From: Dryomyza anilis
Taxonomy: Eukaryota > Arthropoda > Insecta > Diptera > Dryomyzidae
Assembly (NCBI GenBank): GCA_951804985.1
Contig: OX638133.1
Span: forward strand, 2,190,501-2,254,500
Reading direction: 5' to 3'
Length of the DNA: 64,000 bases
Positions within the stretch are counted from its first letter, which is position 1, and each line of letters begins with the position of its first letter. The notes beneath the pieces are model-generated. The model ran no database searches, was not told where the DNA came from, and saw nothing but the letters and a program-made list of their open reading frames with translations. The position numbers were made by a program, and so were the translations under genes. Positions 33,450 to 45,080 of the stretch are shown here, in pieces.

Positions 33450-35339
33450 GAAAACGGCGCAAATATCCATATCTATCAACGCTTCAGGTCGAAAGACTTT
33501 TTTTTCCAACAAAGTATGTTTCAACCAAAGATTATTTTGCAGTTCTCGACAGCGTAAGGGTGGGAAGTAATAGCTTTAAAACCCGATATATCCTATTGAA
33601 ATTAGGCTATTTATAAAAAATCAGAAAAATCCAATAAAATCAAATCAAAAAATTCCGTTGGATGGGATTTTTTTAAGTCCGGATTTTATCCAGTCCTTGG
33701 TAATTTTGAACATAAAATATATATTTTTTTATGTTGCCACTTTTTAGGAAAATTCTAATACAAATTGTTTGTGTATTTCTAGAAACGTTTAATTTATTAA
33801 ATAAATTGCTTTAACTCAACGTTCAGTACTTTCAGACGAGAACTCTTTTCAAAGTAATAAAAATCGGTATAATAGACCCGATATAGTAAAAAAAGTTTTT
33901 CTGCCATGCCTCCGAGATCTTCGATGCCTCGGAGCTTTTTCGAACTAAATCCTACAATAAATTTCGATTTCGGTGGTTTATCGCTTCTAATTTGTTAAAT
34001 TTATTGTATATATTCAAATTTTATATCAAAATACGATATTTTAACATTTATCACATAGATAGCTTTTACTTTTTATTATCGATTCGATTTCGTAAAATGT
34101 CTCCGGAAAATGTACCGAGAAACCTCAGAAAGAAAACATTGATATCTACTTACAATATAGATCCAAATTGATACTCAATATCGCTACGAGAAAATGTTAA
34201 CGTTTGAATTCTCCTGCATAAAGCATTCGAATAAAACTCGATATCGAAACTCAAAAAATCTCATCAAAATTAACAAAAAAAATATTTATATACACAAATT
34301 TCATAACCAATACAGAATCAACCAGCGTACCTAATTATTCAATTTAAAAACCATCCATTTTTGTGTTGTAAAAAAAACCCAAAGCATAGCAATTATTATG
34401 AAAACAAACTTGGCATTCAATAAAAAGTGTAATAATCACACACAATCATTTATTTTTTACTCATTTCTTTCTATAAATTGGTTCCAATTAGTGCGAGTTG
34501 ACATATATTGTACGCCATCAATTTTCTGTTGCGATTCGTCCCTTTCACGAAATACATATTATAGAATTGAGGGTGAATTAAATTGGACGAACATTTAGAA
34601 ATGCAAGCAAATATTATTTCCACCCGGCTGTTTCATTTCGTACATTTATTTGCTATTTAAAACAACTTCCACCCACCTACAGAACATGTGGAATTTTGCT
34701 ATACTTTCGATGATGCTATTTGTACATTTCACCCTCGGCCCTCGGACTGTCAAGTAAAGCTGATTAAACAACTAGGAGATGTTTGTGCGACTTATTACGA
34801 AATAAAAGGGCGAATGCGGTGTCAAAAACACATGTAATATGTTATTTACGTGCGATTGGAACACGTTATATAATGGTAAACTTCGATTATTTATATATCG
34901 AAGTCAGCTATCTTTAAACTAATTAAAGATCAACTGTCTTAGAGCATATATCGTTGGAATTACTGATTCTAATTGCAAACTTTAGAGAGGCTAGAGTTGA
35001 TTGATCGCTAAATTGTTTTTCGAAATTGATATAATTGACTTGATTGTGTACTTCCTTTGTTACTCATGAAAATGTTGTATGTTTCCCTTTTTTATGCGTC
35101 TCCCAGACTTAATTGGTTTACAAGTTGTATTGAACTTTGAACAGTACCAACTTTAAATTCTTTACCCTGTTCGTAATAATTTGAAATAACTTTATTTTTG
35201 TTCACAAGGAATAACGAGGAAAATTATACGCAGACGAAGCCCTTCTTTACAATATAAGTCAGAAATTCTTTAGCAAACAGTCAGACGAAAACAGCCCATA
35301 CTTCAGACTTTTGAAAAGTGGTTCTATTTACGTATTATA
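33450..35339. other. AT-rich spacer with a family L remnant
   Basis: 33899-34060 repeats the left half of the 7970-8304 element (CTGCCATGCCTCCGAG ... TCGGAGCTTTTTCGAACTAA). The rest has short frames only and nothing recognisable. Confidence 0.4.
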
Positions 35340-35705
35340 CACTGAAAAAACATCATAAATACTATGAATAACAATATATAATTTTTTTACTAATTCCATT
35401 TTCATCATTAAAAATGAAATTCTTATTTTTGTATAATATAAATTCTCAATATGATGTTCTTGATTTAAGTCCATTTATGGATAAAGGTCTTGATTTATGA
35501 ACTATAAAAAAAATTAAAAAATAAATACTACATTTAGTATTTATTTTTTAATTTTTCCAAACATGTTTCGGAATTTTTTTTATATAAAAATTCGAAGAAA
35601 AAAAATTGTTTCCAAACAAATTTCAAAAATATTTTGTAAGTGTATTATTTATTTGTTCGTTACTTCTAAAAAACTTTTTCAATAAAAAAAAAATGTTTGA
35701 AGATA
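35340..35705. mobile_element. AT-rich TIR-type remnant starting CACTGAAAAAAC
   Basis: Begins CACTGAAAAAACATCATAAATAC, like the left end of family A, and has TATGAATAA and T-run blocks. The right end is not found before the next element starts at 35708. Confidence 0.35.
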
Positions 35706-36087
35706 TACAGGGTGTTTGATTCATCTATGTCATTAATTAAGTGAGTCACGACTCAAAAAAAAAAAGGAAATTTAAAATAAAAAAAATGTTTAATTTTGCA
35801 CCCTGGTTAAGAAAAGTAAATATCAACTTTACGTCCCTTTTAAAACACGAAGAAATCATGGCGTTCGAAGATGTGATATACCATTGGAAAGGTAATTTAA
35901 TTTTCTAAAATATGGCTTAAAAATTGTTTTTCATTTATCAAGAGCTTATACTTTATAACAAATTTTATTGACAAGGTTATGTTAGTAATGTGCATCTCTT
36001 AAACATCCTGTATCCTTGGTGCAAAATTTTTTAATTTAACATTTTCTTATTTTAGTCATAAAATTACCCCAAGCATTATTGACATCG

Positions 36088-39000
36088 GGGGCGATTATCA
36101 CAAGGCAACGTGTCTGAGTGCTTCAACATGGCGAAGCCAGCGCAATCCTTGTCGGTGTCGTCTCAAGTCAACTCACTGGTCACCAGAATTGACAAATTGT
36201 CAAATGGTGACACCTCCACTTCGGTAGAAGTCCTCCTCGTGGAAGTCCCTGGAAACGGCGCTCTACACCACCCGGTGTAGAAGTCGGCTAAAGTGAGTGG
36301 CGAGCATCTCCCTCAGAGTGAGGGTTCGTGCGTTGGGTTTGGGTCCCACCACGGAAAAAACCTATGCGCCCAATGAAAACAAAAAAGAAGCCTCGGATAA
36401 CGACCGATTACAATGATGACGACCCACGCAAACGTTTTAAGGACCATAATTTACGGATATGCACCTGGAATGTCCGGACCCTTTATAGGGAAGGTGCCTC
36501 TATCCAGCTGGCAGATGTCCTCGAAAAATATAAGGCTGACATCACCGCTATCCAGGAGATGCGATGGACGGGACAGGGCTGTTCGAAACAAGCGTCCTGT
36601 GATATCAACTACAGCTGCCATGCGGAGAGACACGAATTTGGATGTGGATTTGTGGTCGGCACCTTGTCTCTAGGTTCACGCCCGTGGACGAAAGGCTGGC
36701 AACAATCCGCATCAAGGCTAAATATTTCCATATCAGCCTAATTTGTGCACACGCTCCGACGAACGAGAAAGATGTCGAGACAAAAGAGCGCTTCTACGAG
36801 CGCCTAGACAACGCATACGAGCGCTGCCCCCGCCACGATATCAAAATCGTGCTAGGCGATTTTAACGCCAAGGTGGGCAGAGAAGCCATCTATTGTCCCA
36901 CAATCGGAAAATTTAGCCTCCATGCCAACACTTCCGATAACGGAACGAGGCTAATCGACTTCGCCGCAGCACGAAACATGGTAATTAGTAGCACTAGATT
37001 CGAATATTTCGATATCCACAAGGCCACATGGTTGTCGCCCGATCAAAAAACTCGAAATCAAATTGATCACGTTGTGATTGACGGAAGGCACGCTTCAAGC
37101 GTGATGGACGTACGCACTATCCGAGGTGCCAATATGGACTCGGATCATTACCTTGTAGCAGCCAAGGTCCGCACACGCTTAAGCGCTGCGAAGAACGTAC
37201 GGAACCAAACGCAGAGAAAGCTAGACGTCGGAAAGCTGCAATCACAACAGACAACGCAAGCCTTTTCCACTCGACTCTCACACCTGCTTAGACAAAGCAC
37301 TCCTCCTCTCGATGATATAAGCGCGCAGTGGAATCATATCTCCTGCTCTATGCGTACGGCTGCCGAAGAGGTGCTTGGATTCCAACGCCCCCTGAGGAAT
37401 CAGTGGTATGACCAAGAGTGTCGCGCGTCCACTGCAGAGAAAGACGCTGCGTACAAATCCACCCTGCAGTCAGTAGCTACGCGAGCTGCGAAGGAGCGAT
37501 ACAAAGAGAAGAGGAGGGAAGAGAGACGTCTTTTCAGGCGTAAAAAAAGCGAGGCAGAAAGACGTGAGTGTGAGGAGATTGAGATGCATGGGGACAGGAA
37601 TGAGGCTCGAAAATTCTTCGAGAAAATAAGACGCCTAGCCGGAGGTTCGAAATCCGGAGCCTCTTCCTGTAAAGATGAGAACGGAAATCTAGTCACAGAT
37701 ATCCAGAGCACACTGAAAATATGGAGGGATCACTTCTCTAAACTGCTGACCGGTGATGATGACCTCAATTCCACCGATAGAGAAGCAAACCCGGCAACCC
37801 CAGTACTTGATGACGACGTTGAGATTCCGCCACCCGACCATGACGAGGTCAGAACAGCCATTGCTCGGCTGAAAAACAACAAAGCCGCAGGTGCTGATGG
37901 CCTGCTGAATTGTTTAAGACCGGAGGCGAAGAGCTAATAGAGAGCATGCACGAGCTCGTAAGCAGAATATGGTCGGATGAAAGCATGCCAAGTGACTGGA
38001 ACCTCAGTGTACTCTGCCCAATCCTTAAGAAAGGGGATCCCACTATCTGCGCCAACTACCGTGGGATCAGCCTACTCAATATCGCATACAAGGTTCTATC
38101 GAGCGTATTATGTGAAAGACTGAAGCCCATCGTCAACAGACTGATTGGACCTTATCAGTGCGGCTTCAGACCTGGAAAGTCCACCATAGACCAGATTTTC
38201 ACATTGCGCCTAATCCAGGAAAAGACACTAGAAAAACAGATCGACACCTACCACCTATTAGTCGACTATAAAGCCGCCTTCGACACTCCGATAAGGGAAC
38301 GATTATACGCCGCAATGTCTGAGTTCGGTATACCTGCGAAACTTATAAGGCTTTGCAGGATGACCCTGAGCAACACACGTTGCTCAGTGAGAATAGGAAA
38401 AGACCTCTCCGAGCCATTTCATACCGAACGAGGTTTCAGACAGGGTGACTCCCTATCGTGCGACTTTTTTAACTTATTGATGGAGAAAATAGTTCGAGCT
38501 GCCGAACTCCGTCAAAGCGGCATTATCCTCAACAAAAGTGTCATGCTGCTCGCATATGCCGACGATATTGATATCATTGGCAGGAGCACACGAGCAGTCA
38601 GCGCAGCATTCTCCAGATTGGAGAAAGAGTCGCGTCGAATGGGTCTAGCGGTGAACGAGGACAAGACGAAGTTCCTTGTGTCAACAAGCAAAAAAGAGTC
38701 CGTGCGTCTTGGACAAAAAGCTGATTTTGACACCCACAAGTTCGACATTGTGAAGGACTTCGTCTATCTGGGATCCAGCGTAAACAGCAACAACGACGTC
38801 AGCCTGGAGATCAAACGGAGAATAACTCTTGCCAACAGGTGCTACTTTGGGCTCAGTAGGCAATTGAGAAGCAGAGCCCTCTCTCGCCGGACAAAAATAA
38901 CGCTCTACAAGTCACTCATCATGCCCGTCCTACTTTATGGTGCAGAAACATGGACGCTGGCCACCACCGATGAGAGAGTACTGGGAGCGTTCGAGAGAAA

Positions 39001-39381
39001 GATTCTCCGTAAAATCTTTGGCCCTATCTGCTTTGCTAACGAGTATCGAATCAGGATGAACCACGAGCTGTATGAGTTATTCGACGACATTGACATAGTC
39101 AAGCGCATCAAGATCCAGCGGCTTCGCTGGCTAGGTCATGTCGAACGAATGGATGAAAACACTGCAGCCAAGAAGGTGCTTGAATCGAAACTCGAAGGTG
39201 GACAGCGTAGAAGAGGGCGTCCAAATCTGCGTTGGAAAGACCAAGTTGAGGACAACCTGGCAACGCTTGGTATTTCTAACTGGCGTCAGCGCGCGCAAAG
39301 CAGATCCGACTGGCGCGGCTTCATCTCAGCGGCCAAAACCGACCCTCGGTTGTAAGGGCCATTTAAGTAAGTAAGTAAGTA
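36088..39381 (+). mobile_element. Full-length RTE-clade non-LTR retrotransposon, frameshifted
   Basis: A single-ORF RTE element: 5' UTR 36088-36363, apurinic-like endonuclease then reverse transcriptase (36364-39355), very short 3' UTR and a (TAAG)n tail typical of the RTE clade. It is bounded by an exact 13-bp target duplication, ATTATTGACATCG (36075-36087 and 39382-39394). The duplication shows that both ends are complete. The frame is broken near 36665-36685 and near 37905-37920. Confidence 0.9.
36364..39355 (+). pseudogene. RTE endonuclease-reverse transcriptase, two frameshifts
   Basis: Encodes the nick-and-copy enzyme of an RTE element. Frame 1 from ATG 36364 holds LRICTWNVRTLYREG and ITAIQEMRW (endonuclease Asn and Glu sites). 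After a frameshift, the frame at 36642-37937 holds LICAHAPT, VLGDFNAKVG and DSDHYLVAAKV (catalytic His) and the linker to NNKAAGADGL. After a second frameshift, the frame at 37910-39355 holds the RT: NYRGISLLNIAYKVLSSV, QCGFRPGKST, GFRQGDSLSCDFFNLLMEK and the catalytic AYADDIDIIGR. It ends with the RTE C-terminus RLRWLGHVERMDE and RRRGRPNLRWKDQVED. Both lesions are small indels with no other stops, so the copy died recently. The usual RTE length is about 1,000 residues, which this matches. Confidence 0.9.
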
Positions 39382-39414
39382 ATTATTGACATCGATGAAC
39401 CAAACACCCTGTAT

Positions 39415-41689
39415 AACATAGTCATCAATATTATGAAGGAATTTAAAGAATTTTATTGGTACACTGAGTTAAAATAAAACTATACAATTTTAAAATCAAT
39501 AACATTACAAAGAAAATAATTTAAAAAAGTTTTAAATAAATATTTCAATGAAGAACTTGGGAACGAGCCGGAACATCACTCTGAAATGTTTACAGTTTAT
39601 TAACAAAAGAATACTCTTTAACACATATTTTTGAGTTATTGAGATAATTTTATTTTAATAATATTATGATTATTATCTATCTATGGTCACTAGATTGATT
39701 CAAATTTGTATGAAAAATTTGAACTAATTTTTATTTCTCTCCGCGTCGACTTTCTAAAACTAGGACCTTTATAACTTAGAACAAGCATTTAAAGAAAAAA
39801 AATATGATCCTGTGATGTTGCGCAAAGAGCTTAAAGAATTTTTTTAATATGTCACACTTATATTTTTAGATATAGTATTAGTACATAGTAAAATTCTGCA
39901 GTCCTAGCATAAAATATTCTCAACCCAGAAGTTGATGCATAGCCCAAATTATTCATGAAAATGTTTTGGATATCCCTCCCGAGTATTTTAAGATCAAAGT
40001 AAAAAAAAGTCGTTGGCAGATTTTATAAAATATCACGGTTTAGTAATCTTTTTGGGTTTTTTTTTAATAAGTTGAATGTAATTTTTTGCTTAAACTATTA
40101 AGTTTTCTCACTAAAAAAACTTATAAAAGTTTTACATAATTATAGTTCATAATAAGTAGTAACAAATGCGATAAAAGTTTTTTTTTTAAATTGTATGAGC
40201 TTTATATCCTTAAGTTGTCCTCACACAAATTAATGTGTATAAAAATATTTGCCAAAAAAATAAAATCAATCAGCTAACTTTAATAGTTCAAAATCCAATT
40301 TTCTTGAAACTTTAGTCTGAAATTTTAGTAAACCATAAATAATGAAGTTTAAACTCATCAATATTCTTATTGAACCACGGTTTCTAAAAGTAGACTTTAT
40401 TAGCTACATTATTGAATAAAAATATAACTCCTGTCGTGGATATTATCTGAGATATTAGCCCAGAAATTAACCCTTTATATAATTGTATTTTTTTTTTGAT
40501 TTCAATCAAAATATATTATTTTTAGGCTAGGTGCGCATACTTTTAATATTTACTAATAATACGATATCTGAAAATATAAGAGTGATATATCATTTTAAAA
40601 ATAATTGTTTGTGCAATAATACAAAAATGTTATTCAAAACTCGTTAGAATAAAATTAGAAAAATTTTGACAATTTAATTTGCTATGGTTAAAAAATTTAA
40701 CATTTTATGTGTTTGGCAAGCCATGAAAACTTTAACGGTTAACTAAAAATTAATAATTTGAAAAACCATATTTTTAGTAAATAATTTTTAGTTAAGTAAA
40801 AAAAAGAAAATCTAGTGATATATTTTTTATACTTGAAGTAATAATAATTTACAGGATCATCTTTTTTTTGGCTTTTAAAGGCTTGTTTTTAGTTTTAGAG
40901 ATCCTAGTTACAGAAAATCGACGCAGAGCGAAACATTTTAGGATTTTGAATCAGTCTAATGGTCACCCTAATATTAAAAATTTGAAATAATTTTAGTTTT
41001 AAAATTTTCTCCTGCCTATTTCTTGTGCTCGTTCACAAAAAAAAAAAATCTATCAACAACCAATATAATTAAAATGGTATTTCAATGTTTTTCGTTTTCA
41101 TTATTTTTTAATATCAAATTTTAATATATAATTTGTCTCTATTTACACATTTATGTATTTATAATTCTTATAAGTTTTATAATATTTAATATTTAATTAT
41201 GCCATTTCAATTATCCATTTCATCATATTAAAGAACAAGTGTACAACATATTGATGAATTTGGTTCATCAAACCATATTTATTTAAATATCGTAAATCTT
41301 ATCTTAACAGAATTATAAATACATAAATGTGTAAATGGAGACAAAATTTAGTTTTAAATTTGATGTTATAAAAAATATTGAAAATGAAAAACGTTGAAAA
41401 AATACGATTTTAGTTCAATGAATGATATGACGAATACTGGTTGTTTGTAGAATTTTAGAAATCAAAGTTACATATATATTCAGGAATTATTACAACTTTT
41501 ACTGTAGATAAAATTTTTTTTTTTTCTATACAAAAAAATAAACAAAAATTTAGAAAATTATTTTTTAAAATATGATACCATCAAAATACCATCTTGAAAT
41601 TGCATTAACATTTATAATAAAATGAAAAAAACTTAGGATTTTTTTCAGAATTTTAAAAAGAGTCCTTCTTAAGGACATCAATTATGAAG
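39415..41689. other. AT-rich spacer with a family A-like fragment
   Basis: No gene. 41217-41456 shares ACATAAATGTGTAAAT, AAATTTGATGTT and TTCAATGAATGA blocks with 31040-31150, so it is another copy of that family A-related repeat. Confidence 0.4.
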
Positions 41690-42005
41690 TGCAAGGACCA
41701 CGGGCCACATGTTCACGTTTAGAGGTTACAACTTAATTTTTCTAAAAGCTTGTTCTATTAGCTTTAAAACGAGCCATCAGTTAAATTTCTAGCATTTCTA
41801 GTTCAAGAGATATTTAAATATGAACAACCATACTAAAGTGATTTTTGGCCCTTTTTTCCAACTTTGAGCCACTGTATCTCTGGAAGTAGTGGACGGAAAA
41901 AAAATTGGTTAGTGCATGTCTCAATATCCTTTATCAATTCCCAAAATTTCATTGAAATCGAAGAAGGTGGGTTCCAACAGCTGGTCGATTTGGTGTGGAA
42001 TGGCC
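41690..42005. mobile_element. Family E foldback element, partial copy 2
   Basis: Right half of the 24636-25080 family: AGATATTTAAATATGAACAACCAT, then GTATCTCTGGAAGTAGTGGACG, and the terminus GGTCGATTTGGTGTGGAATGGCCC. The left half is degraded before about 41690. Confidence 0.65.
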
Positions 42006-42239
42006 CATATACGTAAAAAAATACTCTGAAAAATTGTAAATCCAAGAGAATTAATTGGGAATTAATTTTTGTATTAGAATTTATTAATTTTCTTTTTAGA
42101 ATGTATTTTAATATATGGAATGCATTGCGAATTTTTTTATTTTTTTCTTCTACTACTTTCAGAGATATAGTTGAACCACTGTAAAAATTAGAACTTAATT
42201 GTAATCTAAAAGCTTATTCTATTAGTAACCGAGTGAAAA

Positions 42240-42570
42240 TTGGTAATACTATAAGGCATCACAACCAAAGGCCACCTGAAATGATCCTGATCAGGATGGA
42301 CAGTTATTGAAACATCTTTATTCACAAAACAATTTTTTGTTTGAAAGGGATCGAATTTGTAAAAGCAGTTTCAGAATAATTTATATCTATATCGAATAAT
42401 ATAAAGTCAAGATATGGGTAAGATCTGGAAGCCTAATCAGGCAATCTGATCAGGATAGCAACTTCGAATAGCGACACGTTTTGAATATGGTACTGATTTG
42501 AACCCCTGGTCAATATCTTATTTCAAAATCAGGAAGCCTGATCAGACAATGATCGCACCCTGAACTAAAT
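42240..42570. repeat. TGATCAGG-rich repeat, possible family F relative
   Basis: Contains CCTGATCAGG (42289), AATCTGATCAGGAT and AGCCTGATCAGACAATGATCG, so it is rich in GATC palindromes as in 30158-30586. No terminal inverted repeat identified. Confidence 0.35.
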
Positions 42571-42772
42571 TGAGTTGACTTGAAAGATAAAATACCATCT
42601 AGATTTTATAATGGCGCATATTTTGTTCAAATATTTATTCGCATTTGAACAATGAAATGCTTGCTCAAGTAACACAAAGTACAGATTTCGTCACGAATTC
42701 TAGATATTTTCGTTAGATTGGCAGTAGATACGTAGCGAAATTTAAATGCAAAAATGTAGAGAATTCCTTTAT

Positions 42773-43491
42773 ACCCTACACCTATGAGGTACAGGGTATA
42801 TTAACTTTGTGCATATATTGTAACGCCCCTCAGGAGGCGTGTCCGGTATGGAAAAGTATATACATTCTTGATCAGCATCACTACCCGAGTCCGTTTAGCC
42901 ATGCCCGTCTGTCCGTCTTGCTGTCCGAATACAGAATAACTTGAGAAATACTGATCAGAATACGATAAAATTTCGTATTATTATATTTTAGCCAAAAGTA
43001 GGAACTGAGTTTGAAAATGAGCTAAATCGGTCAACGGACACGCCCACCTCCCATACAAGTCACTTTTGTGTAACTCTATAGGAACTAATAACTCGAAAAG
43101 TATTCAAGATATAGGTATAAAATTTAAAATGTATTGTTATAATTCACATAAAAATATGTGTTTCAAAAATGGCCGTGATTCGCCCACTTTTTTTTCATTA
43201 TTTCCCGGGTTTTCATGTTGAAAATTCGATACGTAAATTATTAAAATCAAATCTAAGAAATATTAGCCTTTCAAAATTTTAAATATAGACGTTGTCCGCC
43301 CAATTATATGTGTCTATTTTTTTTATTAGGTTTTTATACTTTTATATAAATTTTAATGGGATATAAGACGTAAATTTCTGATATGTGAATAATATTCGGA
43401 GGGTGGAGAGGTTCAGCATAATTAAAATCTTTAAAATTAAGGTATGCAATTAAATATCCCACATTAATATCCCCACCAAAGGTGTAGGGTA
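42773..43491. mobile_element. Family K TIR element (TACCCTACACCT ends)
   Basis: Starts TACCCTACACCTATGAGG and ends CAAAGGTGTAGGGTA (719 bp), with the fly-repeat phrases TTTGTGCATATATTGTAACGCC and CCCGTCTGTCCGTC inside. This vocabulary is familiar from dispersed repeats of many flies. A weak related stretch is at 8598-8900. No coding capacity. Confidence 0.55.
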
Positions 43492-43559
43492 TTCCATAGT
43501 CGGGCCCGACCGACTATAAAAATCCGCCCCATGTGACCTAACTTTCCCAACTCGTTTTT

Positions 43560-44448
43560 TTAAAAGTTTGAATAGAATTTTTCGAGTTTCCATAGAGATT
43601 TATACATAAATTTCCATTCTTAGCAAAGAACCGCTTTAATTCTACGTATCGATACATATTCGTTACATGTTAATCTACAGATTCAGACTAAGTTTTGAAA
43701 TGTGGTGTTACTTGGGTGGTGCTTGTATTTTATTGAACAAACGCCAATAAATAGTATACAAAATTCATATTTTTAATTAACATTCAAATAGTTAAAAATT
43801 TGTATAACTAATTAGATTTTCTTTTTTTTTTGTAAAACATTGTAAAACTGTCAATGTTGGAGATCTACAAAGTGGTTAGTTGGGAGTACTATCATGAATA
43901 ATTTTTTACCTCGGAATGGCATTTTGTATGAAAAATAATGGTATTTCATTATCTACTAATTTGTGTTTACCACGGAAAGGAATATTATGAGAAAGCATAA
44001 CTTCTTCCCATGCTAAGAAAAAGTAACTGAACATTGATAAATTTTTCGCAAAATAATTATAAATTTATAAAAAATTTGCTTGTGCTCAGTAATTTCAAAA
44101 ATCCTAGATATGTGACTGGTATATATTTGGGATTTAACGAAATAGTTATTATTTTTTTAATATATTTTAGATTAGATTTTTTTAAATACCCAGTACACAA
44201 ATCATACAAATATCGGTAGACTCTTCAAATTATAGGGTTTTTTCTGGGTGTAGTTCAAAATATACACATTCTCTTGTACCAAATTCCTGAAATATATTTT
44301 TAGTATTGCAACCAACAGCCCTTCGTTTTTGTAACGCCGAGGGTGGATTCCAACAATAGAAATCACTGAAGCCGACATCAACACTACACGTCGTAAATAG
44401 AAGCAGAAAAAACAAACACGAAAATTTTCATAAAATTTTAAAATTTCT
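43560..44448. other. AT-rich spacer downstream of Psc
   Basis: Short frames only; no transposon ends or gene found between element K and the Psc polyadenylation signal. Confidence 0.4.
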
Positions 44449-44454
44449 TTTATT
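44449..44454 (-). terminator. Candidate Psc polyadenylation signal
   Basis: AATAAA on the minus strand about 630 bp after the Psc stop codon. It is the first canonical hexamer I noticed downstream, so the 3' UTR would be about 0.6-0.65 kb. Confidence 0.5.
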
Positions 44455-45080
44455 TTCCATTAACATTTATAAATTATTGATAAACAATATTTGCCTACAT
44501 CAAGTGGAACTTAATTAAGACTACTCCCAGTCATAGCTTACTCACTTAGCCTATCATATATAAATTTAGATAAAAAATAGTAGTAAATGTTAAAAGTAGA
44601 TGGTAATCTATTGAATATTATTGTACACTTTGATACATAGTTGATTTACATAGTTATTGCTAAATTATAACGGAATTAATTAAAACGAGCTTAGCCTTTA
44701 GTTATTTACAGACATATTTTAACTTTAGTAATAACTTTCAATATGAAAACAAGAGATAAAAATTCATTTTAAATAAATTAATTATTAAATTAGTAAAAAA
44801 AAGAACAGAAACCATAAAAAAGTCGTTCGTATAACAATAGCGAACACGGAGCTTAATACACATTAAATGTCTGTCTGGTCGTCTCAACCTCCCAAGCCTC
44901 CGTCGCACACCAGTTGGACCCACGTGCTTCCGCGCAGATGTGCGGCTGTCCCAGTCCACACATCTGTCGCAGTCGCCTCAGCTTTGCTACCTTCAGAGCC
45001 ACCGAACTGGAGCGTAATTTATGTACAAAATTAAAATTTAGGCCGCGCATGGAATTTGATTCCGTTCGTGCGGGAAGAAA

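Larger units (their letters stand above)
35708..39411. mobile_element. Family J TIR element (CAGGGTGTTTGRTTCATC), host of the RTE insertion
   Basis: Ends CAGGGTGTTTGATTCATC (35708) and GATGAACCAAACACCCTG (to 39411) are an inverted repeat that extends about 30 bp with a few mismatches. TA flanks both sides (35706-35707, 39412-39413), as for Tc1/mariner-type elements. Without the nested 3.3 kb RTE and its duplicated target the element is about 400 bp and non-coding. Confidence 0.8.
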
